From positions 1 to 37,517 of the forward strand of contig JAFZYE010000073.1 of assembly GCA_017616445.1 (NCBI GenBank): DNA of 37,517 nt, written 5' to 3'. Position 1 is the stretch's first letter. Every line of letters begins with the position of its first letter. Below are positions 23,580 through 32,825 of the stretch, in pieces. The translations under genes and the position numbers were made by a program. A model generated the notes under the pieces. That model had not been told where the DNA came from, did no database searches, and saw only the letters and a list, made by a program, of their open reading frames with translations. The stretch comes from Bacteroidaceae bacterium (GTDB taxonomy: Bacteria > Bacteroidota > Bacteroidia > Bacteroidales > Bacteroidaceae).

Positions 23580-24746
23580 ATGGATAAGAATTCAAAAATA
23601 TATGTTGCCGGCCACAATGGTTTGGTTGGCTCTGCAATCTGGAACAACTTAAAAAGCCGCGGATATAAGAACTTGGTGGGGAGAACACACCAAGAACTGG
23701 ACTTAACCGACCAATACGCTGTAAAAGCATTCTTCGATGAGGAACAACCAGATGCCGTTGTGTTAGCTGCTGCTTTCGTTGGCGGCATCATGGCCAACAG
23801 TCTTTATCGTGCAGACTTCATGATGATGAACATGAAGATACAATGTAACGTCATCAGCGAAGCTTACACACATGGAGTAAAGAAACTACTGTTCTTGGGG
23901 AGCACCTGCATCTATCCAAAGAATGCACCACAACCCATGAAGGAGGATTGCCTACTCACCAGCGAACTTGAATACACGAATGAGGAATACGCCATTGCAA
24001 AGATTGCTGGATTGAAGATGTGCGAGAGCTACAACCTACAATACGGCACTAACTATATCGCTGTGATGCCCACCAACCTCTATGGTCCGAACGACAACTT
24101 CCACTTAGAAAACAGTCACGTGATGCCAGCCATGATGCGAAAGATTTACTTGGCAAAGCTGATTCATGACGAGGATTGGGAGAAAATCGCCAAAGATCTT
24201 AACAAACGTCCAGTAGAAGGGGTTAATGGGACGTCATCTCGTAATGACGTTATAACAATATTACGAAAATATGGTATTTTTGACAATAAAGTCACCCTTT
24301 GGGGAACAGGGCGGCCACTTCGTGAATTCCTGTGGAGTGAGGATATGGCTGATGCAAGCGTACATGTCCTGTTGAATGTGAACTTCAGCGATATCATCGG
24401 TATCGAGAAGTATTCAAGTGTTCACTATGGCGCCAGCACAGACGGAGCTGTCGACCGTAACCACAGCGCAGGACGTGGTGGTGCAATCCCAGAATTGGGA
24501 GAGATACGCAATTGCCACATCAACGTAGGAACAGGGAAAGAATTGACGATACGACAGTTGTCCGAACTGATTGTGAAAACTGTAGGCTTCGAAGGAGAAA
24601 TCGAATTTGACACCTCGAAACCTGACGGAACGATGCGTAAACTGATTGATGTCAGCAAGCTGCACTCGCTGGGTTGGACACATAAAGTAGAAATCGAGGA
24701 AGGTGTACAGAAACTCTTTGATTGGTACAAATCGACAATCGAATAA
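23580..24746 (+). CDS. fcl: GDP-L-fucose synthase
   Basis: A 388-residue SDR enzyme. [10 protein letters not shown] forms the NADP loop, LGSTCIYP follows, and YAIAK (Y137, K141) is the catalytic pair. [10 protein letters not shown] and [17 protein letters not shown] are typical of Fcl/WcaG. An insertion around residues 200-235 ([20 protein letters not shown]) is common in Bacteroidetes forms. It performs the epimerase and reductase steps from GDP-4-keto-6-deoxymannose to GDP-L-fucose. The start at 23580 ([11 protein letters not shown]) lies one base beyond the DUF559 cassette; upstream in-frame ATG 23532 lies within the cassette and is disfavoured. It is probably co-transcribed with gmd through the cassette. 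Confidence 0.93.
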   Translation: MDKNSKIYVAGHNGLVGSAIWNNLKSRGYKNLVGRTHQELDLTDQYAVKAFFDEEQPDAVVLAAAFVGGIMANSLYRADFMMMNMKIQCNVISEAYTHGVKKLLFLGSTCIYPKNAPQPMKEDCLLTSELEYTNEEYAIAKIAGLKMCESYNLQYGTNYIAVMPTNLYGPNDNFHLENSHVMPAMMRKIYLAKLIHDEDWEKIAKDLNKRPVEGVNGTSSRNDVITILRKYGIFDNKVTLWGTGRPLREFLWSEDMADASVHVLLNVNFSDIIGIEKYSSVHYGASTDGAVDRNHSAGRGGAIPELGEIRNCHINVGTGKELTIRQLSELIVKTVGFEGEIEFDTSKPDGTMRKLIDVSKLHSLGWTHKVEIEEGVQKLFDWYKSTIE

Positions 24747-24753
24747 AAAGCAA

Positions 24754-24784
24754 AAGACGTTCGGACTACATGCCTGAACGTCTT
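24754..24784. terminator. Bidirectional terminator between fcl and the convergent fusion gene
   Basis: AAGACGTTC (24754-24762) pairs with GAACGTCTT (24776-24784), with A-rich and T-rich flanks. The minus-strand gene's stop codon lies in the loop (24766-24768), so the hairpin overlaps its last codons. Confidence 0.8.
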
Positions 24785-25953
24785 ATTTTTAATGGAATTG
24801 CCTCTGGGTGGTGTTGACAGAAAGTATCTGTATCTTTAACGACAAGTGCGAGGTAACCTCCCCCACCCGCTCCTGGCATCTTCCACGCAAGCACTTCATC
24901 CATTGCGGAATATTGGTTGATATATTGCTGCACAGATCCTTGAATCATCGCAGGAAACATTGCAACCTGTGCTTCGAAAGAGGCCTTATAGGTTTTAGCA
25001 AATCCTTGCAGGTTCATTGCCATAATGGCATCCCAACAATCTGAGGCAGCATTAGCTAATGCTTCTACCTTTGGTCGTGTGATATCTTTCCCTTCTACGA
25101 CAGAGCATCCTTTTCTACGAGGCTCCATCAGAACCATGCAGAGATGACTCTCCATCCACTGCAAGATGGTCTCATCTTCACAAGTCTCTATCTTTACGGG
25201 CCAGAAGTGGTTGTCGTAGTAATGACGGCATAGGCCTGGAACACAGATGCCAATAGCGTCTTGTGCTCCGCTGATGATACCATCCTCACGTTCCGGATGA
25301 TTTTCAAAACAGAACACTAATCGAGCCAATGTTTCAGGGTCCATATTCGGAAGCTGATACGGCCAGATGGTTTTAATAATATTACGTGTAGAGGTAGACA
25401 AGCCACATCGCTCATGTATCTCGAACGAAGGTTCCAAGGAGATTGTGATGGCCCATCCTGGAGCAAAACAGCTGACATAAGGCTGGTCAATCCATGTACC
25501 TGCGATATCAAGACGGGTAGGTAGCTGACAAGGACTCTTCTTCAACGCAGTACTGCTACGTGCTTCAAGTCCTTCGTGAGGATCACGCTGAAGAACGACA
25601 TACTCCATTCCGCGTTCCGTACAAATCCTACGTTTCTCCTCGCTACCGCCATCACTATTCACAACAAGAATATCAGGATGCACAATATCAAGTGTAGGAA
25701 CAAAGTCCAACACACCATGCCCCTGATTAATGAACGCATCCTTCACATAGCGGATGCTCTTCACCATAAAGAGACGCTCTTGTTCCGAATAAACGGTCTT
25801 ATGGTTTTTATAATGTAATATGGTATCATCCGAACCGATTCCGACATAGAGGTCCCCGTATTGGGCTGCCTGACGAAAAAACTCCACATGTCCGCTGTGG
25901 AGCAAATCATAACATCCGCTGACAAATACTTTCTTTGTTGGTTCTGCCATCAT
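24766..25953 (-). CDS. Fused cytidylyltransferase-like / GHMP sugar kinase
   Basis: A 395-residue protein with two catalytic parts. Residues ~7-140 form a CTP_transf_like nucleotidyltransferase: SGCYDLLHSGHVEFF with the HxGH site at 19-22, and EARSSTALKK in the ISST-like motif position. Residues ~145-395 form a GHMP kinase: RLDIAGTWID at 147 onwards (motif 1), CGLSTSTRN at 183 onwards (motif 2), and PGAGGGGYLAL at 360 onwards (motif 3). Together they could phosphorylate a sugar at C1 and couple it to a nucleotide, as in heptose or fucose activation, but the substrate is unknown. Fkp and HldE have different architectures. It is the last gene of the nagB-OMP-fusion run, with 9 bp from the OMP gene. 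Confidence 0.8.
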   Translation of the reverse strand: MMAEPTKKVFVSGCYDLLHSGHVEFFRQAAQYGDLYVGIGSDDTILHYKNHKTVYSEQERLFMVKSIRYVKDAFINQGHGVLDFVPTLDIVHPDILVVNSDGGSEEKRRICTERGMEYVVLQRDPHEGLEARSSTALKKSPCQLPTRLDIAGTWIDQPYVSCFAPGWAITISLEPSFEIHERCGLSTSTRNIIKTIWPYQLPNMDPETLARLVFCFENHPEREDGIISGAQDAIGICVPGLCRHYYDNHFWPVKIETCEDETILQWMESHLCMVLMEPRRKGCSVVEGKDITRPKVEALANAASDCWDAIMAMNLQGFAKTYKASFEAQVAMFPAMIQGSVQQYINQYSAMDEVLAWKMPGAGGGGYLALVVKDTDTFCQHHPEAIPLKIRRSGM

Positions 25954-25962
25954 CGGTATAGA

Positions 25963-26970
25963 TTAGAATATTCTCTGGGTTAAACGCAGGCTGATTACAG
26001 GAAATACTGTGAAAGTCTTGACAAACTCGACAGTACGTCCTACTGAGCCACGTATCTTAGGAAGATCGTGAACAAGATCGACACCATCATGCGTAATCAG
26101 TTTCGGACTTCCACCCCAGAACATCATACCAGCATCGAAAGAAATCATCGTATCACTCCCTTTAAACAGGTGTCCACCATAGCCGAAGCCGATATAGGGC
26201 TTGAACTTGTTGATGTAACCTTCCGTATGAATCATGTTATCCTCTCCAGGCATTACGTAATAAGTATCGCCTTTGTGATAAATAACCTTACCGTCCTTCA
26301 CAACATCGTTCTTCAGCACGCCAAAAGGCACACCGATATACCCGTTTCGTTTCACGGACTCAATCAATTGATCAGGAATGCTGACGGTTTCGCCTTCCCA
26401 TGTAAAGATATCACCACCATCATTGATTCTGTCAACAATATGGTTGTAGAGGTTCACGCTCAAGAGGTTCGACATATCCTCTGTGCGGTTATACGCTCTC
26501 GCGAAATTGGTGTTACCAATATAGAATCCTGCTGTTAAATGCCAGTTTTTATTCCTGAAAGGAAATACATCTACAAGCAGTTTAAAGTTGTTATAGTTTG
26601 GAAGTGCCCACATTGACACCTCTCGCTTCACGTCTCGTCCTGTAGTTTCTTTGAGTACTCTGGCGGCTTTGTCAAAACTGGTTACTCCCTCAGTCACCGT
26701 GTTGTCGCCTGTCATCTCAAATCCATACGTCATCTTCACTTTGATGTGTGGCATAAATGCCGCTCCGGTTCGGATCTGAACTCTGTCACCTATTGGCATT
26801 GCGAAATCAAAACCTAGTCCAGTCGTTCCCACAGTTACAGAAGCATCCAAATGGTTCAGGATGTTATTCTTCTGCATATATTTAATCAAAGGAAGTTTTA
26901 CCGACACACTGTCTTGTGCCGATAAAACTCCTGTTAAGCAACATAATATTATAAATAATATATGTCTCAA
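25963..26970 (-). CDS. Putative outer-membrane beta-barrel protein
   Basis: A 335-residue protein with a signal peptide (MRHILFIILCCLTGVLSAQD). The body has alternating amphipathic strands (ASVTVGTTGLGFDFAMPIGD, FKPYIGFGYGGHLF) and ends with FPVISLRLTQRIF, whose final aromatic residue fits outer-membrane barrel assembly. I do not recognise the family; it looks like a Bacteroidales-specific barrel. It is 9 bp from the fusion gene and 23 bp from nagB, so it is very likely in one transcript with them. Confidence 0.7.
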   Translation of the reverse strand: MRHILFIILCCLTGVLSAQDSVSVKLPLIKYMQKNNILNHLDASVTVGTTGLGFDFAMPIGDRVQIRTGAAFMPHIKVKMTYGFEMTGDNTVTEGVTSFDKAARVLKETTGRDVKREVSMWALPNYNNFKLLVDVFPFRNKNWHLTAGFYIGNTNFARAYNRTEDMSNLLSVNLYNHIVDRINDGGDIFTWEGETVSIPDQLIESVKRNGYIGVPFGVLKNDVVKDGKVIYHKGDTYYVMPGEDNMIHTEGYINKFKPYIGFGYGGHLFKGSDTMISFDAGMMFWGGSPKLITHDGVDLVHDLPKIRGSVGRTVEFVKTFTVFPVISLRLTQRIF

Positions 26971-26993
26971 AATTGTCTGATAACAAATAATGA

Positions 26994-27815
26994 TTATTCG
27001 AACATGTTGATATAGTGCTCAACCAATCCTTCGATACGCTGTTTGTCGGTAAAGTACTGATAGGTTGATACATTGAGGTCACAGCAGCATTCTTCATCGC
27101 ATACGATGTTTCCATGCTGGTGCATCTGCAACATACTAACTGTCCACATGTGGTTCACGCCATTCTCGATAGCATGCTTCAATGCACGTGCCTTGGTGTG
27201 TCCGCTACAGAGGATGATAATCTCCTTAGCTGCCATCACGGTTCCAACACCAACAGTCAATGCCTGCTTTGGTACCTTAGTGATGTCGTTGTCGAAGAAA
27301 CGGCAGTTTGCCTGCAGCTTATTTGTAGTCAGTGTCTTCACACGAGTCTTGCTGGTCAAGCTACTTCCTGGCTCGTTGAATGCGATATGTCCGTCAGGAC
27401 CAATACCACCCATAAACAGGTCAATACCACCTGCATCCTCAATCATCTGCTCATAGTGAGCACATTCTGCGAGAAGATCTGGTGCATTTCCGTTGAGGAT
27501 ATGAACATTCTCTTTCTTGATATCGATGTGGTTGAAGAAGTTTGTCCACATAAAGCTATGATAGCTCTCTGGATGTTCTTCTGGAAGACCAACATATTCA
27601 TCCATGTTGAATGTGATGACATTCTTGAATGAGATAACACCTGCTTTGTTCAAGCGAATCAGTTCCTTGTACATTCCCAGTGGAGATGATCCTGTTGGGC
27701 ATCCCAGCTTAAAAGGCTTTTCTTCTGTTGGGTTTGCATCAATAATTTTCTTGGCTACAAAATGAGCAGCCCACTTTGACATGTCGTCATAGTCTTTTGT
27801 GATTACAACTCTCAT
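26994..27815 (-). CDS. nagB: Glucosamine-6-phosphate deaminase
   Basis: A 273-residue protein with the NagB pattern: GCPTGSSPLGMYKELI, FNMDEYVGL, GGIGPDGHIAFNEPGSS and ALTVGVGTVMAAKEI. It converts glucosamine-6-phosphate to fructose-6-phosphate and ammonia, linking amino-sugar use to glycolysis and to ManA's substrate. Length fits the hexameric enzyme family. It is the first gene of a likely three-gene transcript; no TAnnTTTG box is visible in the 79 bp before it. Confidence 0.95.
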   Translation of the reverse strand: MRVVITKDYDDMSKWAAHFVAKKIIDANPTEEKPFKLGCPTGSSPLGMYKELIRLNKAGVISFKNVITFNMDEYVGLPEEHPESYHSFMWTNFFNHIDIKKENVHILNGNAPDLLAECAHYEQMIEDAGGIDLFMGGIGPDGHIAFNEPGSSLTSKTRVKTLTTNKLQANCRFFDNDITKVPKQALTVGVGTVMAAKEIIILCSGHTKARALKHAIENGVNHMWTVSMLQMHQHGNIVCDEECCCDLNVSTYQYFTDKQRIEGLVEHYINMFE

Positions 27816-27871
27816 AATAGTTAATTTTAAGTTAAAGGTTCAATGATTTATTTTGTTGTGTATTCTATTTG

Positions 27872-27892
27872 ATGGAGATTATTCATCTCCAT
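27872..27892. terminator. Hairpin between capD-like gene and nagB
   Basis: ATGGAGAT (27872-27879) and ATCTCCAT (27885-27892) pair perfectly around a 5-nt loop. It starts 3 bp after the end of the dehydratase gene. No clear T-run follows. Confidence 0.55.
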
Positions 27893-27894
27893 GA

Positions 27895-29844
27895 TTATTC
27901 TTTCGATTCTGTCGTCTCACCATTCTTGGCCGCATTCTCCTTATCGATTGCTTCGTACTTCGATTGACGGCTCTTGAACTCAGGAACGATTTCCTTCATG
28001 ACTCTCACGGTCTCCATATCATTATAATTCCTACTCGTTTCATAAAGTCGCTCTTCGTTTGCCAAAGCCTCCTCGTACTTATACTCTCGTACTGATGCCA
28101 CCATGATTTTCTTGTGAACAGTTGGTTTTGTGGTTTCGGCATCGTTGAGCACCTCTTCATAGAGTTTCTCTCCGTCACGCAGACCTGTGAATTGCACCTC
28201 CACACCCTTTGCGCCACTGAGTTTAATCATACGGTTGGCAAGGTCGGCAATTCGTACAGGCTTACCCATATCAAATACGAATATCTCACCGCCTTTACCC
28301 ATAGTACCAGCTTCAAGCACCAGTTTACAAGCCTCAGGTATCAGCATGAAGTATCGGATGATATCTGGATGGGTTACGGTAACAGGACCGCCTTTCTTAA
28401 TCTGCTCCCTGAAGAGCGGAATAACGCTTCCGTTGCTTCCAAGAACATTTCCAAAGCGAGTGGTCACAAATTGTGTCACACCTTTCACCTGACCTTCCAC
28501 AATCGCCTTGTTGAGTGCCTGGCAGTAGATTTCACAAATACGCTTTGAACAACCCATCACATTGGTTGGGTTGACCGCTTTGTCCGTACTGATCATCACA
28601 AACTTCTTAACACCATACTTCACTGCCAAATCTGCGATTACTCGTGTTCCGAAAATATTGTTGAATACAGCCTCACTCGGATTGTCTTCCATCATTGGAA
28701 CATGCTTGTAGGCTGCTGCATGGAACACATAGTCTGGACGGTTCTTCGCAAAGATGGAATCCATGTGTGACTTATGGGTGATACTCGATACGATGGTGTC
28801 GCACTGAACATCAGGATAATTGTTCTTCATGTAGAGACGAATATCGTGCATAGGAGTCTCAGCAGAATCAATCAAGACAAGGTGTTGAGGTTTGAACTGT
28901 GCTATCTGACGTACCATCTCACTTCCGATGCTACCTGCAGCACCAGTTATGAGGATTACACGATTAGCCAACAATTCTCCAATGGCTTGCATATCTACAG
29001 TTATTTCATCACGAGGCAACAGGTCTTCGATTTCCACCTCCTGCAACTGTGAATAACTGAGTTGAGTCTTTCCGTCCCACTTCTGTGCGGTAGGCATCAT
29101 CATGATACGGATACCAGCATCCGTGATGGCATCAACCAAATCTTGACGTTCCCTGAACGATTCGCTCAACAACGGGCTGATTAATACCGCTCGAACGGAA
29201 TCTGCCTCCATTTGTTTAATTGTATCCAGTGTTGGAGGATACACTTTAATACCCAGCAGGTACTTGCCCACCATCTCGTTGGTACCGCTGATGAATCCTT
29301 TGATTTTGTATTGTGACTGATTCTCATTTAGGATACTCTTTGCCAAACCGACACCACCTTCACGTACACCATAAATATAAATATGTGGGGCATTTTCGAT
29401 TTTGTGAAGATTGAAAACGCTCTTCACGATGATACGTTCTGCCCACATCAATATCAGAGCAATCGCACCTGAAATCAACATACTCTTGATACGGAGGTCA
29501 GGGAATATACCTTCAGGAAGTAACCGTTCGGCAATTAAAGTACATATCAAACCAACGATGACTGCTCCCGCAACACGAGTCAAATCGACAAATGACGAGT
29601 AGCGAAGTACACCCGAATAGGTACGAAAAATCCTCATACCTAAGATAAAGAAGGGCAATGAGCAGATGATTGCTAACAAGTGCTGCCAGAATCCGTTACT
29701 TTGCAAAGGCCCGCCGCCTTGCACAATATAAGTACCGATCATTCCAGCGATCACGATGATTGCACAATCGAGCATCAATACACACCAATAAGGTAGTGCT
29801 TTCTTAGAAAAGTACCATGTTGTCACTCGTTGAAAAATCCCCAT
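27895..29844 (-). CDS. CapD/WbpM-type membrane UDP-sugar 4,6-dehydratase
   Basis: A 649-residue protein. The N-terminal ~125 residues hold four membrane helices, then a CoA-binding-like Rossmann region (IYGVREGGVGLAKSIL), then the catalytic SDR part: TGAAGSIGSEM at ~300, AAAYKHVPMMEDNPSEAVFN, and STDKAVNPTNVMGCSKRICE with the MxxxK variant typical of large WbpM/CapD proteins. These enzymes dehydrate UDP-GlcNAc in capsule, O-antigen or glycan biosynthesis at the inner membrane. It is adjacent to ugd in the same direction with a hairpin between them. Confidence 0.9.
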   Translation of the reverse strand: MGIFQRVTTWYFSKKALPYWCVLMLDCAIIVIAGMIGTYIVQGGGPLQSNGFWQHLLAIICSLPFFILGMRIFRTYSGVLRYSSFVDLTRVAGAVIVGLICTLIAERLLPEGIFPDLRIKSMLISGAIALILMWAERIIVKSVFNLHKIENAPHIYIYGVREGGVGLAKSILNENQSQYKIKGFISGTNEMVGKYLLGIKVYPPTLDTIKQMEADSVRAVLISPLLSESFRERQDLVDAITDAGIRIMMMPTAQKWDGKTQLSYSQLQEVEIEDLLPRDEITVDMQAIGELLANRVILITGAAGSIGSEMVRQIAQFKPQHLVLIDSAETPMHDIRLYMKNNYPDVQCDTIVSSITHKSHMDSIFAKNRPDYVFHAAAYKHVPMMEDNPSEAVFNNIFGTRVIADLAVKYGVKKFVMISTDKAVNPTNVMGCSKRICEIYCQALNKAIVEGQVKGVTQFVTTRFGNVLGSNGSVIPLFREQIKKGGPVTVTHPDIIRYFMLIPEACKLVLEAGTMGKGGEIFVFDMGKPVRIADLANRMIKLSGAKGVEVQFTGLRDGEKLYEEVLNDAETTKPTVHKKIMVASVREYKYEEALANEERLYETSRNYNDMETVRVMKEIVPEFKSRQSKYEAIDKENAAKNGETTESKE

Positions 29845-29892
29845 ATTTCGTCTTAATTTTTGTTCTTAAATCATTTTCTTTCACAACAAAAA

Positions 29893-29920
29893 CCCGCCTA
29901 CAGGAATCTGTAGGGGGGGG
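29893..29920 (-). terminator. Terminator-like hairpin downstream of ugd
   Basis: CCTACAG (29897-29903) pairs with CTGTAGG (29908-29914), and the stem extends with flanking C and G runs. It lies just after the ugd stop, so full read-through into the capD-like gene is uncertain. Confidence 0.6.
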
Positions 29921-29925
29921 TAAAA

Positions 29926-31251
29926 TTAGTCTCTTCTAAAGATATCGCGTGTATATACCTTATCTTTCACATCATCCAAAACCGTATCATAACGGTTTGC
30001 AATAATAGCTTGCGATCTTTCCTTGAAGGCTTTGAGGTCGTTCACTACCAACGAGCCGAAGAAGCTGTCACCATCATTCAATGTCGGTTCGTAAACAATC
30101 ACTTCGGCACCCTTTGCCTTGATGCGCTTCATGATTCCTTGAATAGCACTCTGACGGAAGTTGTCGGAGTTCGACTTCATCGTCAGACGATACACACCAA
30201 TCACACAGTTCTTCTCTTTCGTTGAATCCCACTGGCTATTCTCTGAGTAGTAGCCTGCTTTTCTTAGAACAGCATCAGCGATGTAGTCCTTGCGGGTACG
30301 GTTGCTCTGGACGATGGCAGTCATCATATCCTGGGGCACATCCTGATAGTTGGCCAGCAGCTGCTTGGTGTCTTTAGGAAGACAATAGCCACCATAGCCG
30401 AAACTCGGGTTGTTATAGTGAGTACCGATACGTGGGTCAAGCCCTACTCCACTGATGATGGCCTTTGTATCCAGACCTTTTATCTCTGCATAAGTATCGA
30501 GCTCGTTGAAATAACTTACACGGAGCGCCAGATAGGTGTTGGCAAACAACTTCACGGCCTCTGCCTCCTTCATCCCCATGAACAGTGTGTCAATATTCTC
30601 TTTCAATGCACCCTCCTGCAGCAATGCCGCGAACTGACGGGCATATTTCTCTGCATCGGGATTACCGATAGCTGTGATAGCAGCATTCTCCTCAGTGAAG
30701 TTCTTGTCGTCTATATTGATGAGTTTCGGATACCCCACAATGATACGGCTGGGGTACAGATTGTCGTACAATGCTTTCGACTCACGCAGGAACTCAGGTG
30801 AGAACAGCAGATTGAACTTCTTACCCTTCAGCTCTGGCTTATACAGGAACTGAAGCGCATACTTCACATACAAGCTACGTGAATAGCCTACAGGGATGGT
30901 ACTCTTAATTACCATCACCGCATCTGGATTGACGCTCAGAACCATATCAATCACCTCCTCGACATGCGAAGTGTCGAAGTAGTTCTTGACGGGATCATAA
31001 TTGGTTGGAGCTGCAATCACCACGAATTCTGCATCCTTGTATGCGGCTGCACCATCGAGGGTTGCACGAAGGTTCAAGTCTTTTTCTGCTAAATACTTCT
31101 CTATATATTCATCCTGAATAGGAGATATTCTCTGGTTAATCTTGTCAACTTTTTCGGGAATCACGTCAACAGCCACAACCTCATTGTGCTGTGCCAATAG
31201 TGTAGCTATCGATAAGCCTACATATCCAGTTCCCGCAACGGCAATTTTCAT
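29926..31251 (-). CDS. ugd: UDP-glucose/UDP-sugar 6-dehydrogenase
   Basis: A 441-residue protein. [20 protein letters not shown] is the NAD loop, [14 protein letters not shown] and [15 protein letters not shown] follow, and [15 protein letters not shown] carries the catalytic Cys at ~290. It oxidises UDP-glucose, or a close UDP-sugar, to the uronic acid for surface polysaccharides. Length and order fit the short bacterial Ugd type. It has its own promoter and a ~120-nt leader. Confidence 0.92.
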   Translation of the reverse strand: MKIAVAGTGYVGLSIATLLAQHNEVVAVDVIPEKVDKINQRISPIQDEYIEKYLAEKDLNLRATLDGAAAYKDAEFVVIAAPTNYDPVKNYFDTSHVEEVIDMVLSVNPDAVMVIKSTIPVGYSRSLYVKYALQFLYKPELKGKKFNLLFSPEFLRESKALYDNLYPSRIIVGYPKLINIDDKNFTEENAAITAIGNPDAEKYARQFAALLQEGALKENIDTLFMGMKEAEAVKLFANTYLALRVSYFNELDTYAEIKGLDTKAIISGVGLDPRIGTHYNNPSFGYGGYCLPKDTKQLLANYQDVPQDMMTAIVQSNRTRKDYIADAVLRKAGYYSENSQWDSTKEKNCVIGVYRLTMKSNSDNFRQSAIQGIMKRIKAKGAEVIVYEPTLNDGDSFFGSLVVNDLKAFKERSQAIIANRYDTVLDDVKDKVYTRDIFRRD

Positions 31252-31375
31252 ATATGCACCTTATTATTCTTAATATAGGAGACGATATCTTTTTTCGGTT
31301 GCTTTCGATGAATTCACATCTCAACAATAGTTGTTTTCGTCGTCCAACTTATATTCTCTCTACTTTTTTAACGTA

Positions 31376-31383
31376 CAAAGATA
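31376..31383 (-). promoter_or_regulatory. -7 box for ugd
   Basis: On the minus strand this is TATCTTTG, implying a leader of roughly 115-120 nt before the ugd start. No TTTG lies at 19-21 bp spacing. Confidence 0.5.
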
Positions 31384-31493
31384 GACATTTTACAGCAGAC
31401 TCTTCACATTTATTTACAAAAATCAATCAATTCATACGCATTTTTTTTCAAAATGCCCTAAATTGTCACGGAATAAAAAATAATTATCACTTT

Positions 31494-31521
31494 ATTTTAC
31501 ATTTTACATTTTACATTCTAC
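31494..31521. repeat. 7-bp repeats upstream of the pheS -7 box
   Basis: The units are ATTTTAC (three times) and ATTCTAC in perfect register, followed by ATTATTT. They occupy the place where the -33 element of pheS would be. Confidence 0.9.
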
Positions 31522-31530
31522 ATTATTTCG

Positions 31531-31538
31531 TACCTTTG
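31531..31538 (+). promoter_or_regulatory. -7 box for pheS
   Basis: TACCTTTG lies 20 bp before the pheS ATG. The expected -33 TTTG is absent and replaced by ATTTTAC repeats. Confidence 0.65.
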
Positions 31539-31558
31539 CAAAAAATTTAGGAAATATC

Positions 31559-32578
31559 ATGTTAGAGAAGATTGAAGCGTTGCTTGCAGAGATTGAAACT
31601 CTCCAAGCAAATAGTGCAGAGGATATCGAAAACCTCCGTATCAAATATTTAAGTAAGAAAGGAAGTATACCAGCCCTTATGGCCGACTTCCGTAGCGTAC
31701 CTGCAGACCAGAAGAAAGAAGTAGGAATCCGCATCAACGAACTGAAGACCAAAGCATTCGATAAGATAAATTCACTCAAGGCTGCATTCGATTCAACAGA
31801 TACAGATACTGACGATATCGACATCACGCGTACAGCCTACCCTATCCAACTCGGAACCCGTCATCCACTCACCATCGTCAAGAACGAAATCGTTGACATT
31901 TTCTCACGTCTCGGATTCTCGCTTGCCGAAGGACCAGAGGTCGAAGACGACTGGCATGTGTTCGGAGCCATGAACTTCGCTGATGACCATCCAGCTCGCG
32001 ACATGCAGGACACATTCTTCATCGAAGCTAAGCCAGATGTCATCCTCCGTACCCACACCAGTTCTGTACAGAGTCGCATCATGGAACACACCCAGCCCCC
32101 TATCCGCATTATCTGCCCGGGACGAGTATATCGCAACGAAGCCATCTCTGCACGTGCCCATTGTTTCTTCCATCAAGTCGAAGGGCTCTATGTCGATCAG
32201 GATGTCAGCTTCACCGACCTGAAGCAAGTACTCCTGCTCTTTGCACGCGAGATGTTCGGTGAAGGAACCCAGATACGTCTCCGTCCATCCTATTTCCCGT
32301 TTACTGAACCATCAGCTGAGATGGACATCAGTTGTAACATCTGTGGAGGTGAAGGTTGCAGTTTCTGCAAATATACCGGTTGGGTTGAGATTCTCGGATG
32401 CGGAATGGTCGATCCTGCAGTTCTCGAACTCAACGGAATCGACAGCAGCAAGTACAAAGGCTATGCATTCGGAATGGGAGTTGAGCGCATTACCAACCTC
32501 AAATACCAAGTGAAGGATTTGCGCATGTTTAGTGAAAATGACGCCCGATTCCTCAAGGAATTTGAGGCTGCAAATTAA
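31559..32578 (+). CDS. pheS: Phenylalanyl-tRNA synthetase alpha subunit
   Basis: A 339-residue class II synthetase subunit. The N-terminal coiled coil (MLEKIEALLAEIETLQANSA) is followed by HPLTIVKNEIVDIFSRLGF, DTFFIEAKPDVILRTHTSSV Q, FHQVEGLYVD and FGMGVERITNLKY (motif 3). With PheT it charges tRNA-Phe. Length matches bacterial PheS. No PheT is adjacent in this window. The gene is essential and well conserved, and no damage is seen. Confidence 0.97.
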   Translation: MLEKIEALLAEIETLQANSAEDIENLRIKYLSKKGSIPALMADFRSVPADQKKEVGIRINELKTKAFDKINSLKAAFDSTDTDTDDIDITRTAYPIQLGTRHPLTIVKNEIVDIFSRLGFSLAEGPEVEDDWHVFGAMNFADDHPARDMQDTFFIEAKPDVILRTHTSSVQSRIMEHTQPPIRIICPGRVYRNEAISARAHCFFHQVEGLYVDQDVSFTDLKQVLLLFAREMFGEGTQIRLRPSYFPFTEPSAEMDISCNICGGEGCSFCKYTGWVEILGCGMVDPAVLELNGIDSSKYKGYAFGMGVERITNLKYQVKDLRMFSENDARFLKEFEAAN

Positions 32579-32625
32579 GGTTTTGAAACTTTTTTCAAGA
32601 AAATCGAAAAAAAACTCGAAAAAGT

Positions 32626-32656
32626 TTTGTCAGTTCAGAAAAAAGTACTACCTTTG
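32626..32656 (+). promoter_or_regulatory. Promoter of tRNA-Asp
   Basis: TTTG (32626-32629), 19 bp, then TACCTTTG (32649-32656) is a textbook Bacteroidetes promoter, 43 bp upstream of the tRNA. Confidence 0.88.
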
Positions 32657-32699
32657 CAGTCGCAAATCCGAAAGGAGTGCAAAAAAACCACAAAATTAA

Positions 32700-32773
32700 G
32701 GTGCGTTAGTTCAGTAGGTTAGAATACATGCCTGTCACGCATGGGGTCACGAGTTCGAGTCTCGTACGCACCG
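32700..32773 (+). tRNA. tRNA-Asp (anticodon GTC)
   Basis: The acceptor GGTGCGT/ACGCACC is perfect, the D stem GTTC/GAAT includes a G-T pair, and the anticodon stem CATGC/GCATG holds loop CTGTCAC with anticodon GTC. The T arm is ACGAG-TTCGAGT-CTCGT. The discriminator is G, as expected for Asp. No CCA is encoded. Confidence 0.97.
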
Positions 32774-32775
32774 CA

Positions 32776-32803
32776 AAAAAGAGGAAGTTAGCTTCCTCTT
32801 TTT
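32776..32803 (+). terminator. Rho-independent terminator of tRNA-Asp
   Basis: GAGGAAG-TTAG-CTTCCTC (32781-32798) is flanked by an A-run and a T-run, and so can act in both directions. It also lies just downstream of the minus-strand gene at 32826. Confidence 0.9.
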
Positions 32804-32825
32804 GTTTTCTACGTTCTATCCTTTT

